A DNA stretch of 64,000 bases. It comes from Ancistrus triradiatus (Eukaryota > Chordata > Actinopteri > Siluriformes > Loricariidae). The position numbers were made by a program, and so were the translations under genes. The notes below the pieces were generated by a model, which was not told where the DNA came from, made no database searches, and saw nothing but the letters and a program-made list of their open reading frames with translations. Shown piece by piece: positions 31,380 to 43,392 of this stretch (the stretch's first letter is position 1; each line of letters begins with the position of its first letter). The DNA lies in assembly GCA_025084515.1 (NCBI GenBank), contig JAJAGP010002017.1, positions 1 to 64,000 of the forward strand. Direction: 5' to 3'.

Positions 31380-32890
31380 TTTGGCTAAAACTGCGTTTTG
31401 GGGACACTAAAAGTTTTTTTTTCCAAGAAAAAAAACGTACTATTTCAAGAATAAAAAGTCGAGAACAAAAGTCGTAATATTTAGAGAATAAAGTCATAGT
31501 ATTTCAAAAATAAAGTCGAAATATTTTGAGAATGAAACCGTACTATTTAGAGAGTAAAGTTGTAGTATTTCAAGAAAAAAGTTGTAATATTCAAGGAATA
31601 AATTTGCAATATTTTGAGAATAAAACCATAATATCTCGGGAATAAAGTCATAACATTTCAAGAATAAATTCTTAATATTTAAAGAATAAAGGTGTAATAT
31701 TTCAAAAATAAAGGTGGAATATTTAGAGAATAAATTCATAATATTTAGGGAATAAATTTGTAATATTTCAAGAATAAATTTGGAATATTTCAAAAATAAA
31801 GGTGGAATATTTACAGAATAAATTCATAATATTTCGAGAATAAAGTCGTAATATTTCAAGAATAAATTTGTATTATTTCGGGAATAAAGTCGTAATATTT
31901 CGAGAATAAATTCTTAATATTTCAAGAATAAAAGTGTAATATTTCGAGATTAAAGGTTTCATATTTAGAGAATAAAGTTGTAATATTTAGAGAATAAATT
32001 CATAATATTTCATTAATAATGTCGTAATATTTAGAGAATTAATTTGTAATATTTTGGGTATAAATTCATAATATTTAGGGAATAAATTTGTAATATTTCA
32101 AAAATAAAGGTGGAATATTTACAGAATAAAGTCTTAATATTAAGAGAATAAATTCGTAATATTTCATTAATAATGTCGTAATATTTAGAGAATTAATTTG
32201 TAATATTTTGGGAATAAATTTGTAATATTTCGGGAATAAAGTCATAATATTTCGAGAATAAATTCTTAATATTTATAGAATAAAGGTGTAATATTTCGAG
32301 AATAAATTCAGAATATTTCAAGAATAAAGTCGTAATATTTAAAGAATAAATTTTGTATTATTTCGGGAATAAAGGTGTATTATTTCGAGAATAAATTCTT
32401 AATATTTCAAGAATAAAGGTGTAATATTTCAAGATTAAAGGTTTAATATTTTGAGAATAAAGTTGTAATATTTAGAGAATAAATTCGTAATATTTTGGGA
32501 ATAAAGTCATAATATTTAGAGAAAAAATTTGTAATATTTCAAAATCAAAGTCATAATACTTCAAGAATAAAGCTGTAATATTCGAGAATAAAGTCGTAAT
32601 ATTTAGAGAATCAATTTTGTAATATTTCAAGAATAAAGGTGGAATATTTCGAAAATAAAGTCATAATATTTAGAGAATAAATTCATAAAATTTCATTAAT
32701 AATATTGTAATATTTAAAGAATAAATTTGTAATATTTAAAGAATAAAGTCGTAATATTTAAAGAATAAAGTCATAATATTTCAAGAATAAAGTTGTAATA
32801 TATTTTGAGAATAAAGTTTTAATATTTCGAGAATAAAGTCATAATATTTAGAGAAAAAATTTGTAATATTTCAAGAACAAATTCATAATA
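31380..32890. repeat. AT-rich minisatellite, ~22-bp unit, ~65 copies
   Basis: About 1.5 kb of imperfect copies of taatatttcgagaataaagtc. Variable positions alternate cgaga/caaga/agaga and agtcg/attca/ggtgt. There are no unique spacers, so it is not CRISPR-like. The minus strand is open for about 100 codons, giving a periodic Leu/Ile/Phe/Ser/Asn peptide of no likely function. Confidence 0.95.
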
Positions 32891-33221
32891 GTCGCAGCCC
32901 TGGTTAAACATGTTTTGTTCATTTTGTAAATGAAAATAACACAACTATTGTACGAAACAAATACAAGTTGCACATGTTAAATACAATTAAAATAGCACAT
33001 TCACTGGACAAAAATATGTATATACAATTATTTAAAAAGACATTTAATAAGCTTATGTTTGATTTTAATGTAAACGTTTGGTCGTCTTGAAAAGAGAAAA
33101 GGAGCCAAAATGAAAAACAGGGGAAAAAGTTATAAAAGGAACCAAAGTGAAAAGGAAAAATCTATAATTTATGTTAATTCTTGGCAATAAAGATTTGCAA
33201 TGAATCACCTTTTTGTTTTTA

Positions 33222-33223
<2 letters not shown>

Positions 33224-33253
<30 letters not shown>
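33224..33253. repeat. GT microsatellite
   Basis: About 15 GT units, inside the next dispersed repeat region. Confidence 0.95.
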
Positions 33254-33255
<2 letters not shown>

Positions 33256-33279
33256 CTGGGGGGGTGCAACTTACAAACC

Positions 33280-33565
33280 CGGTATGGAAAATGCAGATAA
33301 AGAGAAATGCAGTGTTTCTTACATTTCCTCTGACTAACACTAGCTCCAAATTGGCCCGTCACAACTTTTTTTGGAATGTGTTGCAGGCCTGAAATGCAGG
33401 AATGGATGTTTATTAACAAATGTAATGAAGTTGAACAGAAAAAAACATGAAATATCTCAGGTCCCTACTGTCTGCAATGAAATAAAAGTCAAAGGAAATG
33501 TAAGAAACAGCATTTATTTGCATTTTCCATAATGTCCCAACTTTCTCTGGTTTGGGGTTGTAGAT
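33280..33565 (+). repeat. Dispersed repeat 'aacatccattcctgcat' family, copy 3
   Basis: Contains gcagtgtttcttacatttcc, tgcaggcctgaaatgcagga and ttctctggtttggggttgta. Same family as the 11 and 15 kb copies. Confidence 0.7.
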
Positions 33566-34244
33566 TCTCGCAGATCTACACATCAGTGCGTTTCAACACG
33601 TAGATTTCACCTAGACCCATGCACCTAACCCACCAGGAACTGAGCAGCTTTAACAGATGTGTGTTCCGGTGGTGATGGTGTGAGATACCTGAAACCTGAA
33701 AGTGAGGTTCTCAAAAACAAAAGTGTGACACTCTTCTCTCTGTGTGAGTGGGGGCCAAGAGTGGAGGATGCCTTCAGAAAAAGGGTTGCTTGCACAGATG
33801 TGTAGGCGTGTGAGTGAGAAATTGAGAGAAGAAAAATTGCTGACGGTCTAGTGATGGGGGTCACATGGGTTGAAACGAGAACCTGAGAGATTTGACTGCA
33901 CTGTGGTTTCTCTCTCTCTGCACAACCTGTAAGCCTTCAGCTCAGCCACAATGATGAATGTGACAGAAGGCACGTGAAAGCTGGTAAATGATGCTGCTTT
34001 ACCCGTCATTTACTCAAGTTCGCTGTCCTGCTATGCTGAAATGGTCACATGGGAAGACAGAGATGCAGAGCCTCCTTTTTGAGCGCTTTGAGAAATGAAA
34101 CTTCAGTGTTCTCCAAGAGCTCATGTGATGCATTGCTCCAACTCTATTCACACGCAGCCTCTGCCATCTAGTGTGATTCAGCTGCGCTTTAGTGTGGGCG
34201 AGGCTTAGGTTAACACAGATACGAAATCATTAAGATACGAAACA
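33566..34244. other. Intergenic, nothing recognised
   Basis: Unique-looking spacer of mixed base composition. Confidence 0.35.
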
Positions 34245-35045
34245 TTTTAAATTACACCCCAAATCAGAATAAGCTGGCACCGTATGGAAAATGCATATAA
34301 AAAACCACACCGTGCTCCCTATATTTCCTTTGTCTTTCATTTCATTGCAGACAGTATGAACCTGAGATAGTTCATGTTTATTTCTGGTCAACTTCATTTC
34401 ATTTGTTAATAAACATCCATTCCTGCATTTCAGGCCTGCAACACATTTTAAAAATGTTGGGTCGGTAAAGCATTTACCACTTTGTAATGTTTCCATCCCT
34501 CCTCACAACACTCAAACGGTTTTGGTACAGAGTTATACCAAGTGATTTAGTGTTTCAGGTGTTCCTTTGTTCCATTGTAAAGGTGTGTAACAGCACGGGG
34601 TTGTCGTCGTGTCTTTCGTTTCAAAATTCTCCACACATGGCTTTTGGACTTGTTGCTGATAACAGTCTGGTTATAACATAAGGCCTCTTTTCTGTACAGT
34701 AACGTTTTAAGTGGCATTTGTGAATGTAACTCTGTATTGTAGAGCTTGATAAAGGTTTGATAAAGGAATCCCTTGTCCATGTGGTTCTATCAGCTATTAA
34801 TGAATGACGGTTCTGATGCAGTGCCGTCTGAGGGAGTGGAGATCACCGCTCTTCAGTTTAGGCTTTTAAGGACTGAAATTCCTCCAGATTCCTTGAATAT
34901 TTAATGATATTATGCTCTGTTGAGGAGGAAATATGGAAATCCCTTCCAGTCTTTCTTTGAGGAACACTGTTTTTAAACATTTCAATCATTTTCTTGCACA
35001 TCTGTTGATAAACTGGAGATCCTCTGATCATCTTTACTCCTCAAA
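34245..35045 (+). repeat. Dispersed repeat 'aacatccattcctgcat' family, long copy
   Basis: Runs from accccaaatcagaataagct through cagacagtatgaacctgaga, ccattcctgcatttcaggcc and aggaatcccttgtccatgtg to gatcctctgatcatctttac. It is the best-preserved copy and defines the order of blocks for the family. Confidence 0.75.
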
Positions 35046-35479
35046 GACTCGACTCGACTCCTGATCAGAGACGTTGGGTTGCTGTCTTCTGCCTCTCGTG
35101 GGGTTGCCAATGTCTCATGTGATCACTCTTGGCTGTGTTTCCTACCAGTTCTCCTCTTTCTAGCTATGCTGCTATAGCTAATGGTGCCGGGGTCTCATGC
35201 TACACTTGGCATCAGTGATTGTTAATAGACACTGTGCTCTTAATCAATAACTAATTATATTTTCTGTTTTCTCTCCGAGCTGTGTTCCGCCAGTTCCAGC
35301 CCCACACATGATGTTCATCCGCTGTTGCTCCACCCAAGCTGCTTCTGTCATCAGCTCCAGCCCCACCATACCCGGGCCACTTAATGCCGATGTGCATACT
35401 TCACATTTTATTCGAACTTTGACTCCATGACTTTAGTTTCGCTCTTAGATTTATCATCTACGCCGCCCAAGGAGGTTGG

Positions 35480-35665
35480 GTCCCTTTTTGGGTCTTGGTC
35501 CTCCCAAGGTTTCTTCCTATAACACTCAGGGAGTCTTTCCCTAATTGTTTTTTTAAATGTATTGCAGGCCTGAAATGTCAGAATGGATGTTTATTAACAT
35601 ATAAAATAAAGCTGACCAGAAAACAACATAAAAACTATCAGGTTCATACTGGGGTTGTATTTTAG
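35480..35665. repeat. 'ggtcttggtcctcccaaggt' repeat joined to a dispersed-repeat fragment
   Basis: Forward block cttggtcctcccaaggtttc, then gcaggcctgaaatgtcagaa from the 'aacatccattcctgcat' family. Two different repeats abut. Confidence 0.6.
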
Positions 35666-36204
35666 TAGGGGGTGGATCTAGTAGACATTCCAAAATATTT
35701 ACGTTTTAGTGTTAACCATCCTAATAATGGCTAATACTGTATTGTAATGGGAGTGATAATGGTATCATACTAACCATGATAATATAAACAGAAATCCATG
35801 CATTGTTATATGAAATGAAGTCCAGACCTGTTGTGATTGCTCACTCACCTCACTGTCACCTGCTCGGTCAGTATCGCCTCTCGATCTTCTTATAACAAAA
35901 ATATAACGTAAGGACATAAACATGGTCGCTGTGTGGAGGTGTGTCTAATTAACTTTCCAGGTAACTCAGAAACGACAGCTAACGTTAATGACGGTTCATT
36001 TCCTCACTCGCAAAGACATAATCTCTGTATACAGTTACAGTTTCAGCAGAAATGACATACCCACGTTACCTATTCACGTAAGTCAGAGATGTCGTTACAA
36101 CTGAAGGGTTGCCAGATCCCACGACAGACACAAACATCAGCTAAAAAGAAGCGAATTGGCCAAATTCGTTTAGAATAAACAGACCTGGCAACCGTGGAAC
36201 ACTA
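35666..36204. other. Intergenic, nothing recognised
   Basis: Spacer with no repeat or gene identified. Confidence 0.35.
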
Positions 36205-37860
36205 ACGGTTAGTAGCATACACTTCTCTTTTTATATAGAAACTTCAAAATATGAAACCTTTTTACTTTCAAGCCTCAACTTGGTATGAAAGGAAATTTGA
36301 AAGACTTTAAGCCACCAGCCTCAGCTTAACACAGAAACCCAAAATGTTGAATAACGGTGGAAAGGTGTCGACATTTCAGAAAGTGGCTCCAAATATCAGG
36401 TGGAATAATAAAGATGAAGAAAATAATAATGAAACCTAAAAAATGATATTGTTTTGCTTGCATTTCTTTTCATATGGAAAATTAAGATACAAAATAATTT
36501 GTTACTTGCAGAAACTCATTCAAATATAAAATATAAAATAGGCTAAATAATATAAAATATACATATATAGAACAAATATAACTTATTAAACTTACTATAA
36601 CATACATGTATGTACAATGATTAAGCTTTTGTTTTTATCTGCAGGCTTCAACTGTACCTAATATACAAAATAATTTAATACAAAATTACACCTTACGTTT
36701 TTTACTTGCAAGCCTCAATTTAACATAAATGTATTAAACATGAAATATTTTAAATCATTAAATGATTAAACTACCATTTCTTACTCACAAACCTTAAATG
36801 AACATAGAAACTCTTTACAATATTAAAACAGTAAAATTACTGAATGATTACACCCCCTTTTACGTAGAAACTCAATAGAATAGTCAATTATTTACATTAA
36901 ATTATGATGACACTTCTTTTTTAACTTATACACAAGAGAAATGTATTCATATTTAACTTACTAGTAATATTTCAGTTTCTAATATTGAATAAGATATTAG
37001 ATTTCTAATATTGGATTAGAAATATATCAACATATTGATGAATTTCATTAATATTTCAGAAACAGTTTTAAAATATCAATCTAATATCCATAATATTTAA
37101 TTTTCTCTTTTTAAAATCTTTTTTTAGCCCTGCATTCAGGGCACAAATGTAATACAAAATTATTACATTTAAGCAGTGACTAAACTTCTGTTTTTTACTC
37201 ACAAGGCTAAGCTTAATGTAGGAACAAGTCGAAATATTCAAAATGTTTAAATAGCTTAAAAGATTATTAGAAATGCTGTTTTAAATAATGATTACACTTT
37301 TCGTTTTTACTTGCAAATTTAACACTGAAAGTCATTTAAATATAAACGCACAAAATGTATTTGAATATTTCAAAGTATTTAATATAACAATTTCTTCTGA
37401 TTTTTTTACTTTCAAAGCTAACCTTAATAAAGAAACCAACAAATATAAAAGAATTTAATTTACACTATTACTTCTGTTTTTATTACTCTTATGACTCACC
37501 TTTTACCAAGTAATTGCTGCTAAAAGTCAAACATCAATTACACCTTTTGTTACGTGCATGCCTCAACTCAACATTCATTACAATACTTACCATATTTAAA
37601 ATGCACTTAATTTTACTTACTTAAAATTTAGAAACGTACCAAAATATGAAAGTTTAATTCAGACAAGGATTCAACTTTTTTTTTTTTTACAAAGCTCTCT
37701 TTAATAAGAAAATTTTAAAAGACTGAAATACAAGATGATTACATGTTTTTTAATAAAATATGAAATAGAAATATGAATGATTACACATTTATTTCCATCT
37801 TTGCTCGCAAGACTAACCCTAACATAACCATAACCATAACATAAAGTATGAATGAGTTTA
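36205..37860. repeat. Degenerate long-period tandem repeat (~70-120 bp unit)
   Basis: A recurring frame tttttacttgcaagcctcaa then cttaacatagaaac then an AT-rich run and gattacac. Recognisable anchor words lie near 36260, 36630, 36700, 36780, 37190, 37310, 37405, 37550, 37680 and 37800. Spacing varies, so it is old or imperfectly homogenised. Confidence 0.6.
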
Positions 37861-38704
37861 ATTTTCACAGTGATTATATTATACAAAACAGTGCATCAAG
37901 CACATTTCGTACAAGCAGATCTGACTTACAGCAACACAGGAGCAATAATAAAATGACATACAGAATAATAAATAGATTCGATATGGAGAAGAAAAAATCA
38001 TTGTGATTAAATATCTTAAAGAGAAGGAGGTACAACGATACAGTTGTGGTTAATGACCTAGATTTCTGTATTATATACATGATATGTGGTCTGAACTTCA
38101 TCGGTGACGTTTGCACACAGGATTTTCATCTGGATAGATGTATGGACTTATATAAACATAAAAACAAATTCAAATCGTTCTATATGAAATGTGGGTTTAT
38201 CCTGAAACAAGCCTTAAGACTATTAAGAAAATGAAGAAGAAACACGAACAAAAAACAAGTGCATGTTTTTGGTTTGTTCCATTGTGCTTTGTTGAAAAAA
38301 AGAAATAAAAATACATGGATGAAGATCAGATCACAGGGAGTGGGTAATAAACAAAAGCTTATTCCAAAGGCCACACAAATGTTTATTGCGAACATATCTA
38401 CAATATTATCCTGTAGCAGTTTCAGTAAAGTACTTTCTGTAATGTTCTAGCTATAAAAAGGTTATTCATGTTATAGGTACATAAAGCTTTGAAGTTCTGC
38501 ATACGAATAAGTGTTTAGTCCTTAGAAGCATCAGATCATTAGTCATTTAGCTATAACATACTTACATAGATTTGATGTTATGGCCATTATATGAAGGAAA
38601 TAAAAACAGAAGAAGGTCATGAATGAACTGACAGGAGCAGTATTTGCAGCCCCTTGATTTTTGGGTAATAAAAAGGAGAAAAAATTATATTTATATATTT
38701 TTCG

Positions 38705-38785
38705 TAAATCAGGAGCTCCTGTACAATACAGCTCCATGGTATACATATACTATGGAGCTGTATTGTACAGGACCTCCTGATTTAC
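38705..38785. repeat. Long hairpin (inverted repeat) 'ggagctcctgtacaatacag'
   Basis: Left arm tcaggagctcctgtacaata and on to ctccatggta; right arm is its near-perfect reverse complement, starting tatactatggagctgtattg. Arms of about 35 bases flank a loop of under 10. Confidence 0.85.
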
Positions 38786-39326
38786 GATGGGGATATGTTC
38801 AGCAAATCCATCATAAGTTAAATGGATCATGAACTGATGAGTTTAATATAGTCTGTACTGTATCATAGAGGAGCCGATTCCACACTAACACTCACATTAA
38901 CCTACAGCTACCCAATATCATTAACATATAGCTTATTTATAATAAAGTGTTGAAAAATCTCATGGATAAGTAAAAGCAAAACACTTACTCTATTGACGAA
39001 CTAAAGCTAAAGCTAGCTGCAGCCTGAAAGTGATCTGGACAATTCAGTTCCTGTTTCCCTTTCGGTTTGCTGTCATTACTAACCTTTTTAGGACCCATGG
39101 AGATTTCTTTGCACTAATAATACAGTACTGTAAATGTAAAAATAAAGAAAAACACGATAAACACAGCGGAGATCTGCACTGAGTGAGAGCTTTTGTGAAT
39201 CTGAATCACTATGTACTGAATCGTGAATCGAGTTTTGGATGAAACGAGTCAAGTGTCTTGACTCATACAATTTTCTGGTCAAAATGCTTTGAGAACTGAA
39301 TTCGACGAGTTCCAAAGTACCACTGT
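38740..39326 (+). mobile_element. Inverted-repeat element, cagtggtacctcgg family, copy 2
   Basis: Ends gagttccaaagtaccactg and shares gatttacgatggggatatgt, cactatgtactgaatcgtga and gagttttggatgaaacgagt with the 24.5 kb copy. Its left part overlaps the hairpin. Confidence 0.65.
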
Positions 39327-39473
39327 ATTATTATTTATATATAAAGGAAGATAAAATTGTGGGTATAATCCTGCAACAATCCACTATATAAGGCAGATAT
39401 TTTCTCCCCCATTTCTCTCAGATTGGCATGTCCAATTCCATAGTCATGGCCCATTTTTATTTTATCAGAAGTA

Positions 39474-40241
39474 CAGTGGGGCAACAAAGTATTTAGTCAG
39501 CCACTGGTTGTGAAAGTTCTCCTACTTAGAAAGATGAGAGAGGTCTGTAATTTTCATCATAGGTACACTTCAACTATGAGAGACAAAATGAGAAAAAACA
39601 TCCAGGAAATCACTTTGTAGGATTCTTAAAGAATTTAATTGTAAATTATGGTGGAAAATTTGTATTTGGTCAATAACAAAAGTTCAACTCATAACCTTTG
39701 TTGGCAATGACAGAGGTCAAACGTTTCCTGTAAGTCTTCACCAGGTTGGCACACACTGTAGCTGGTATTTTGGCCCATTCCTCCATGCAGATCTCCTCTA
39801 GAGCAGTGATGTTTTGGAGCAACACGGACTTTCAACTCCCTCCACAAATGTTCTATGGGGCTGAGGTCTGGAGACTGGCTAGGCCACTCCAGGAGCTTGA
39901 AATGCTTTTTACGGAGCCACTCCTTCATTGCCCGAGCGAAGTGTTTGTGATCATTGTCATGCTGGAAGACCCAGCCACGTTCCATCTTCAATGCTCTCAC
40001 TGATGGAAGGAGGGTTTGGCTTAAAATCTCACAATAAAGATCTGTGACAGCCAGAAATCTTGCCATGATTTACAATTAAATTCTTTAAAAATCCTACAAT
40101 GTGATTTCCTGGATTGTTTTTCCTCATTGTGTCTCTCATAGTTGAAGTGTAGCTATGATGAAATTTACAGACCTCTCTCATCTTTCTAAGTAGGAGAACT
40201 TCCACAATCAGTGGCTGACTAAATACTTTTTTGTCCCACTG
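39474..40241 (-). mobile_element. Tc1 family 4, internally deleted copy with TA duplications
   Basis: 768 bases, ends cagtggggcaacaaagtatt and actttttt gtcccactg, flanked by TA at 39472-39473 and 40242-40243. It keeps the C-terminal half of the transposase gene and lacks the N-terminal half. Confidence 0.9.
39689..40066 (-). pseudogene. Tc1 family 4 transposase, C-terminal half
   Basis: About 125 codons open: MARFLAVTDLYCEILSQTLL, then GWVFQHDNDHKHFARAMKEW, EWPSQSPDLSPIEHLWRELK. It retains the second Asp (QHDND) and the Glu (SPIEHLW) of the DDE triad, but the first Asp and the DNA-binding domain are deleted. Confidence 0.88.
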
Positions 40242-40855
40242 TACATCTAGTGCATTTATGAAATACAATATGTTAATATATTTATTTAATTTAGTCCTGA
40301 CGTTAAATGTATTAACCCTAAACGGGACTAGTATCCTGTACAGGGAGCAAGTCTGCCCAGAGTTAAAGCGTGAAAATAAACGTACGTATTTATTTTGTCT
40401 ACATAGAACCGCTGAGAAAGCTTTCTGTTTGGTGTCCTATTAATCGCTGTGGTGAAACTCAAAATATTGTGGAACTACAGCGCATAAAATTGACCTCTTT
40501 TCCAAAGCCAGTTGGATAGTGTGTCATTTTTCAAACTGTTGTCTGTAAAGCTGCAGCTAGAGAAAAATAATCTTCAGGCTGATTATCTTCCAGTGAATGC
40601 ACCCACCTGTACACTTCATTCTTTATTTATAATGACAGAGTCACTGCTAAGACAAGACTGGGCCATTTCCCAAATAATACTGGAACAGCCGTGGTGCTGC
40701 GGTGATTGAACAACGTTTTGGCACCCCTGGTCAAACTACAAAAAACTGGTTTGTTGATTTTTGAAATGAAAAGAACTCAAGTCAATTCAGTTTGGACACC
40801 GAAACCCACCGGTGGATCATCCTGTAATGTTTTCTCTCCAATTTGGATATATACA

Positions 40856-41218
40856 GTACTGTGCAAAAGTCTTCGGCCACCATTAGTGTAGATTTGTTGT
40901 TTTAGCACTGGTATAATGAATGGTATAATGACCACTTTTACGAAGGTTCCTTGTTCGTAAAAGTGGTTTGCTGGCTGCTACCCTTCCAAAAAAGACCATT
41001 CCTGTTCAAGCTTCTTCAGACTGTAGAAGGGTCAACTTGGCATCCCAATGAAGCTCTCACAAGCTGATTTTTTCTGATTTTATTCATTTCTTTAATACTG
41101 CATACATGTTTTTGTATTTTCTGGCTATATACGCCACATAAGTCATTATACCATTGCTAAAACAATGGTATAATAACAATCTAATCTAATGGTGGCCTAA
41201 GACTTTTGCACAGTGCTG
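40856..41218. mobile_element. Nonautonomous element, 'actgtgcaaaagtcttaggc' family, full copy
   Basis: Inverted ends tactgtgcaaaagtcttcgg / ggcctaagacttttgcacag, length about 360. Interior includes ttcctgttcaagcttcttca and aagaccattcctg words also found at 47.5 and 56.9 kb. Confidence 0.85.
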
Positions 41219-41486
41219 TATAATTGCCAAGAAAGAAATCTTGCGGGTGCTGTTGGCATTCCACTTGCAGTTGGTGGAGTTTTATGAGAGCACGCCCTAC
41301 GCCTTACGCCCTATTCTTTTTTAACGCGCCAAAACCACTGTTGAAATTACTGTCCAAACTTGACCATCAATTTTTAAAAATTCTTTTAAAGTTCTTAATT
41401 AGGTCTGTTTCCTGCAGAAAACTGAAAATAAAATCACGGGTGTAGCCCAGGGAGGCCTAAACGTTTGCGTATGTCAGTGATTTTCC

Positions 41487-42509
41487 TCAAAACTCAGACT
41501 TGGCGCTGAGGGAACTCTCATGCGTCACTTTCAGGTCTCCGCTGTTAGCTGCCGACGAGCCCGGTTTATTCCTGCAGAGCAGCCTTTTGACTGAACCCCT
41601 GAACTTCTCCGCTCCGAAAAGATAGACCAGGGGGTCCAGGGCTCCGTTCAGACAGGTGAGAGAGGAGGTGAGCCGGTTAGCCAGGGCTAAGCCTCGCTGC
41701 GTCTGGCAGGACAGATCCGGGTGTCCGTAGCCCAGGATGAAGGTGGCCCGGCTCACGTGGTAGGGCAGGAAACACACCACGTATATGAGCATGACCAGGC
41801 CGATGGTACGCAGGGCTCGCAGCTTGAGGGCCGGCTCCATGCGGAGGCCCTTCCTCAGACTGTTCACAATGAGCAGGTAGCAGGACAGGGTGGTCAGGAA
41901 CGGAGGCGTGAACGCCACTATGAGGGAGACGAGCGCTCTGCGAGTGGCTTTCTCTCGGTACAGCTGCAGGCACACGGTGGTACCATTCACTTCGGTCGTC
42001 TGCTGGGTCACGAGCAAAGGAGCCATGGCCACGATCACCAGAGCCCACAGGGCGAAGCTGGTTATGTGAGCGAAGCGGGCTTGACGGACCTTCATGGAGC
42101 TGACGGCGTGCACCACAGCGAGGTACCGATCCGCAGCCACGCAGGCCAGAAAGTACAGACTGGCATACATGTTGACGTAAAAGAGGAACCCGGCAACGCG
42201 GCACGGGACCTCGCCGAACGGCCAGTGACCCCCCGAGAGGTGGTACGTCGCTCTGAGGGGCAAAATGATAACGTACGACAGGTCGGCCACGGCGAGGTGC
42301 ATGAGGAAGATGTTGGCCGGAGACGAGATGCCTCTCTGGCGGGAGAAGATCCACAGCGCCAGGCTGTTCCCATTCAGCGCCAGAAGAAACACGAGGATGT
42401 AGTAGAAGCCGAAGAGCAGGTTCTCCACCGCCTTATCCGCGATCACGCAGCTCTCTGTGGACCGATTGGACGCCAGCGTGGGAAGCACAGTCTGAAAGGA
42501 CGCCATCAT
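41487..42509 (-). CDS. gpr17: gpr17, class A G protein-coupled receptor, complete
   Basis: A 340-residue seven-helix receptor in one exon, matching GPR17, the uracil-nucleotide/cysteinyl-leukotriene-related receptor of oligodendrocyte precursors. Landmarks: N-glycosylation sites at Asn15 and Asn175; GN in TM1 (residue 48); LAVAD in TM2 (76); likely disulfide Cys103-Cys180 and a second pair Cys21-Cys268; DRY at 127-129; CFLPYH in TM6; DPLVY at 292-296. The C-terminus ESSLSAKSEF is nearly the mammalian ending, a likely PDZ ligand. LYREKA in the second extracellular loop is also GPR17-like. Two Met codons open the frame, and the first is taken. A splice acceptor (TTTTCAG) sits 5 bases before the ATG, so at least one noncoding exon lies upstream. 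The exon is much richer in GC than its surroundings. An open antisense frame overlaps it but has no protein-like features. Confidence 0.96.
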   Translation of the reverse strand: MMASFQTVLPTLASNRSTESCVIADKAVENLLFGFYYILVFLLALNGNSLALWIFSRQRGISSPANIFLMHLAVADLSYVIILPLRATYHLSGGHWPFGEVPCRVAGFLFYVNMYASLYFLACVAADRYLAVVHAVSSMKVRQARFAHITSFALWALVIVAMAPLLVTQQTTEVNGTTVCLQLYREKATRRALVSLIVAFTPPFLTTLSCYLLIVNSLRKGLRMEPALKLRALRTIGLVMLIYVVCFLPYHVSRATFILGYGHPDLSCQTQRGLALANRLTSSLTCLNGALDPLVYLFGAEKFRGSVKRLLCRNKPGSSAANSGDLKVTHESSLSAKSEF

Positions 42510-42540
42510 CGCGGCTGAAAAAGGGGAAACGAGAGAGTTA
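42510..42540 (-). promoter_or_regulatory. gpr17: Splice acceptor upstream of gpr17 start codon
   Basis: On the minus strand a pyrimidine-rich run ends in TTTTCAG, then CCGCG and the ATG. This is a good 3' splice site and implies a 5' UTR intron. The best donor seen upstream on this strand is at 47887. Confidence 0.65.
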
Positions 42541-42764
42541 AAACTTTATATTCTCTCATGCCCGGGTGAACGTCTGGTTATTAGCTTTCTCACAGAATCG
42601 TAAATCCCTTGAACGAAGTAAAATTTATGCCTTGCTTAAGTAGACATATATTTTAGACTGTTTCTGCGGCGACCACTTGCCACATTGGCTTGGTGATTGC
42701 ATCATGTCTTGAAAAATCTAAATTTCTTAAGACCTCTTGTTGTTCTCCCACTAGGCACAGGTAC

Positions 42765-42945
42765 CCCCGTAAACAAGCACCATCTAATCCTCGCCTTGCA
42801 AACTTTACAAACTACAAGACCTCCTAAGGTGGGGAGGAGGACGTTTAGGTGGTTAAGGAGTTCTCTTAAGCAGAGGAGGAAATGGAGGAAAGAAGACAAG
42901 GCGCTATATAAATTTAACTTATTATTATTATTATTAACAGCTGCT
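42765..42945 (+). repeat. LINE 3' tail
   Basis: Ends aaggcgctatataaatttaa then tattattattatt, the 3' end of L2/CR1-like retrotransposons (a gcgctatataaat motif plus short tandem tail). Only the tail is present. Confidence 0.65.
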
Positions 42946-43392
42946 TATATAATTAAAAACCATACGTAGCAGCACACAGGTCAAGTCTGGTTGGTACAAT
43001 GATTGTAATTATGTCCACATACAGGTCTATATATACACTATAACTCTATTGGTTCAAGGAACTATATATCTGACCTTAACAACCTCATGCAGAGTTGGAA
43101 AGAAAAGCAGAGTTAAACTTTAAACTGCGGTGAATAGCTGAGTTTTCATTAAAATGCCTTGAAATAGATCATGGTGCCAAGCTAAGATTCAAAAAACCCT
43201 ACAGTTTCACCACGATTTTCCCAAATGACCAACTTTCAGCACACGCTGTTTCACAATAAAGAATCAGTCTGAAAATGAACCAAAGGACACAAGAACTGGC
43301 AATGTACTAAAGCCATATAAATACTCTTAGTACTCTGATTTAAGAAGGGCTTTTGTGTTTAAAAATATCACGTCCTGTTTTAATTTTAGCCG
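42946..43392. other. gpr17 upstream sequence, nothing recognised
   Basis: AT-rich, no repeat identified. It lies in the proposed 5' UTR intron of gpr17. Confidence 0.35.

Noticed and set aside
31494..31793. 99-codon periodic frame rich in Leu, Ile, Phe
   Set aside because: Translation of the AT-rich minisatellite; a by-product of the repeat.
31380..32890. CRISPR-like regular array
   Set aside because: Repeats are directly adjacent with no unique spacers, and the DNA is animal nuclear sequence.
41721..42518. 265-codon open frame antisense to gpr17
   Set aside because: A shadow of the GC-rich gpr17 exon. Composition is dominated by Gln, His, Glu and Gly, with no recognisable fold.
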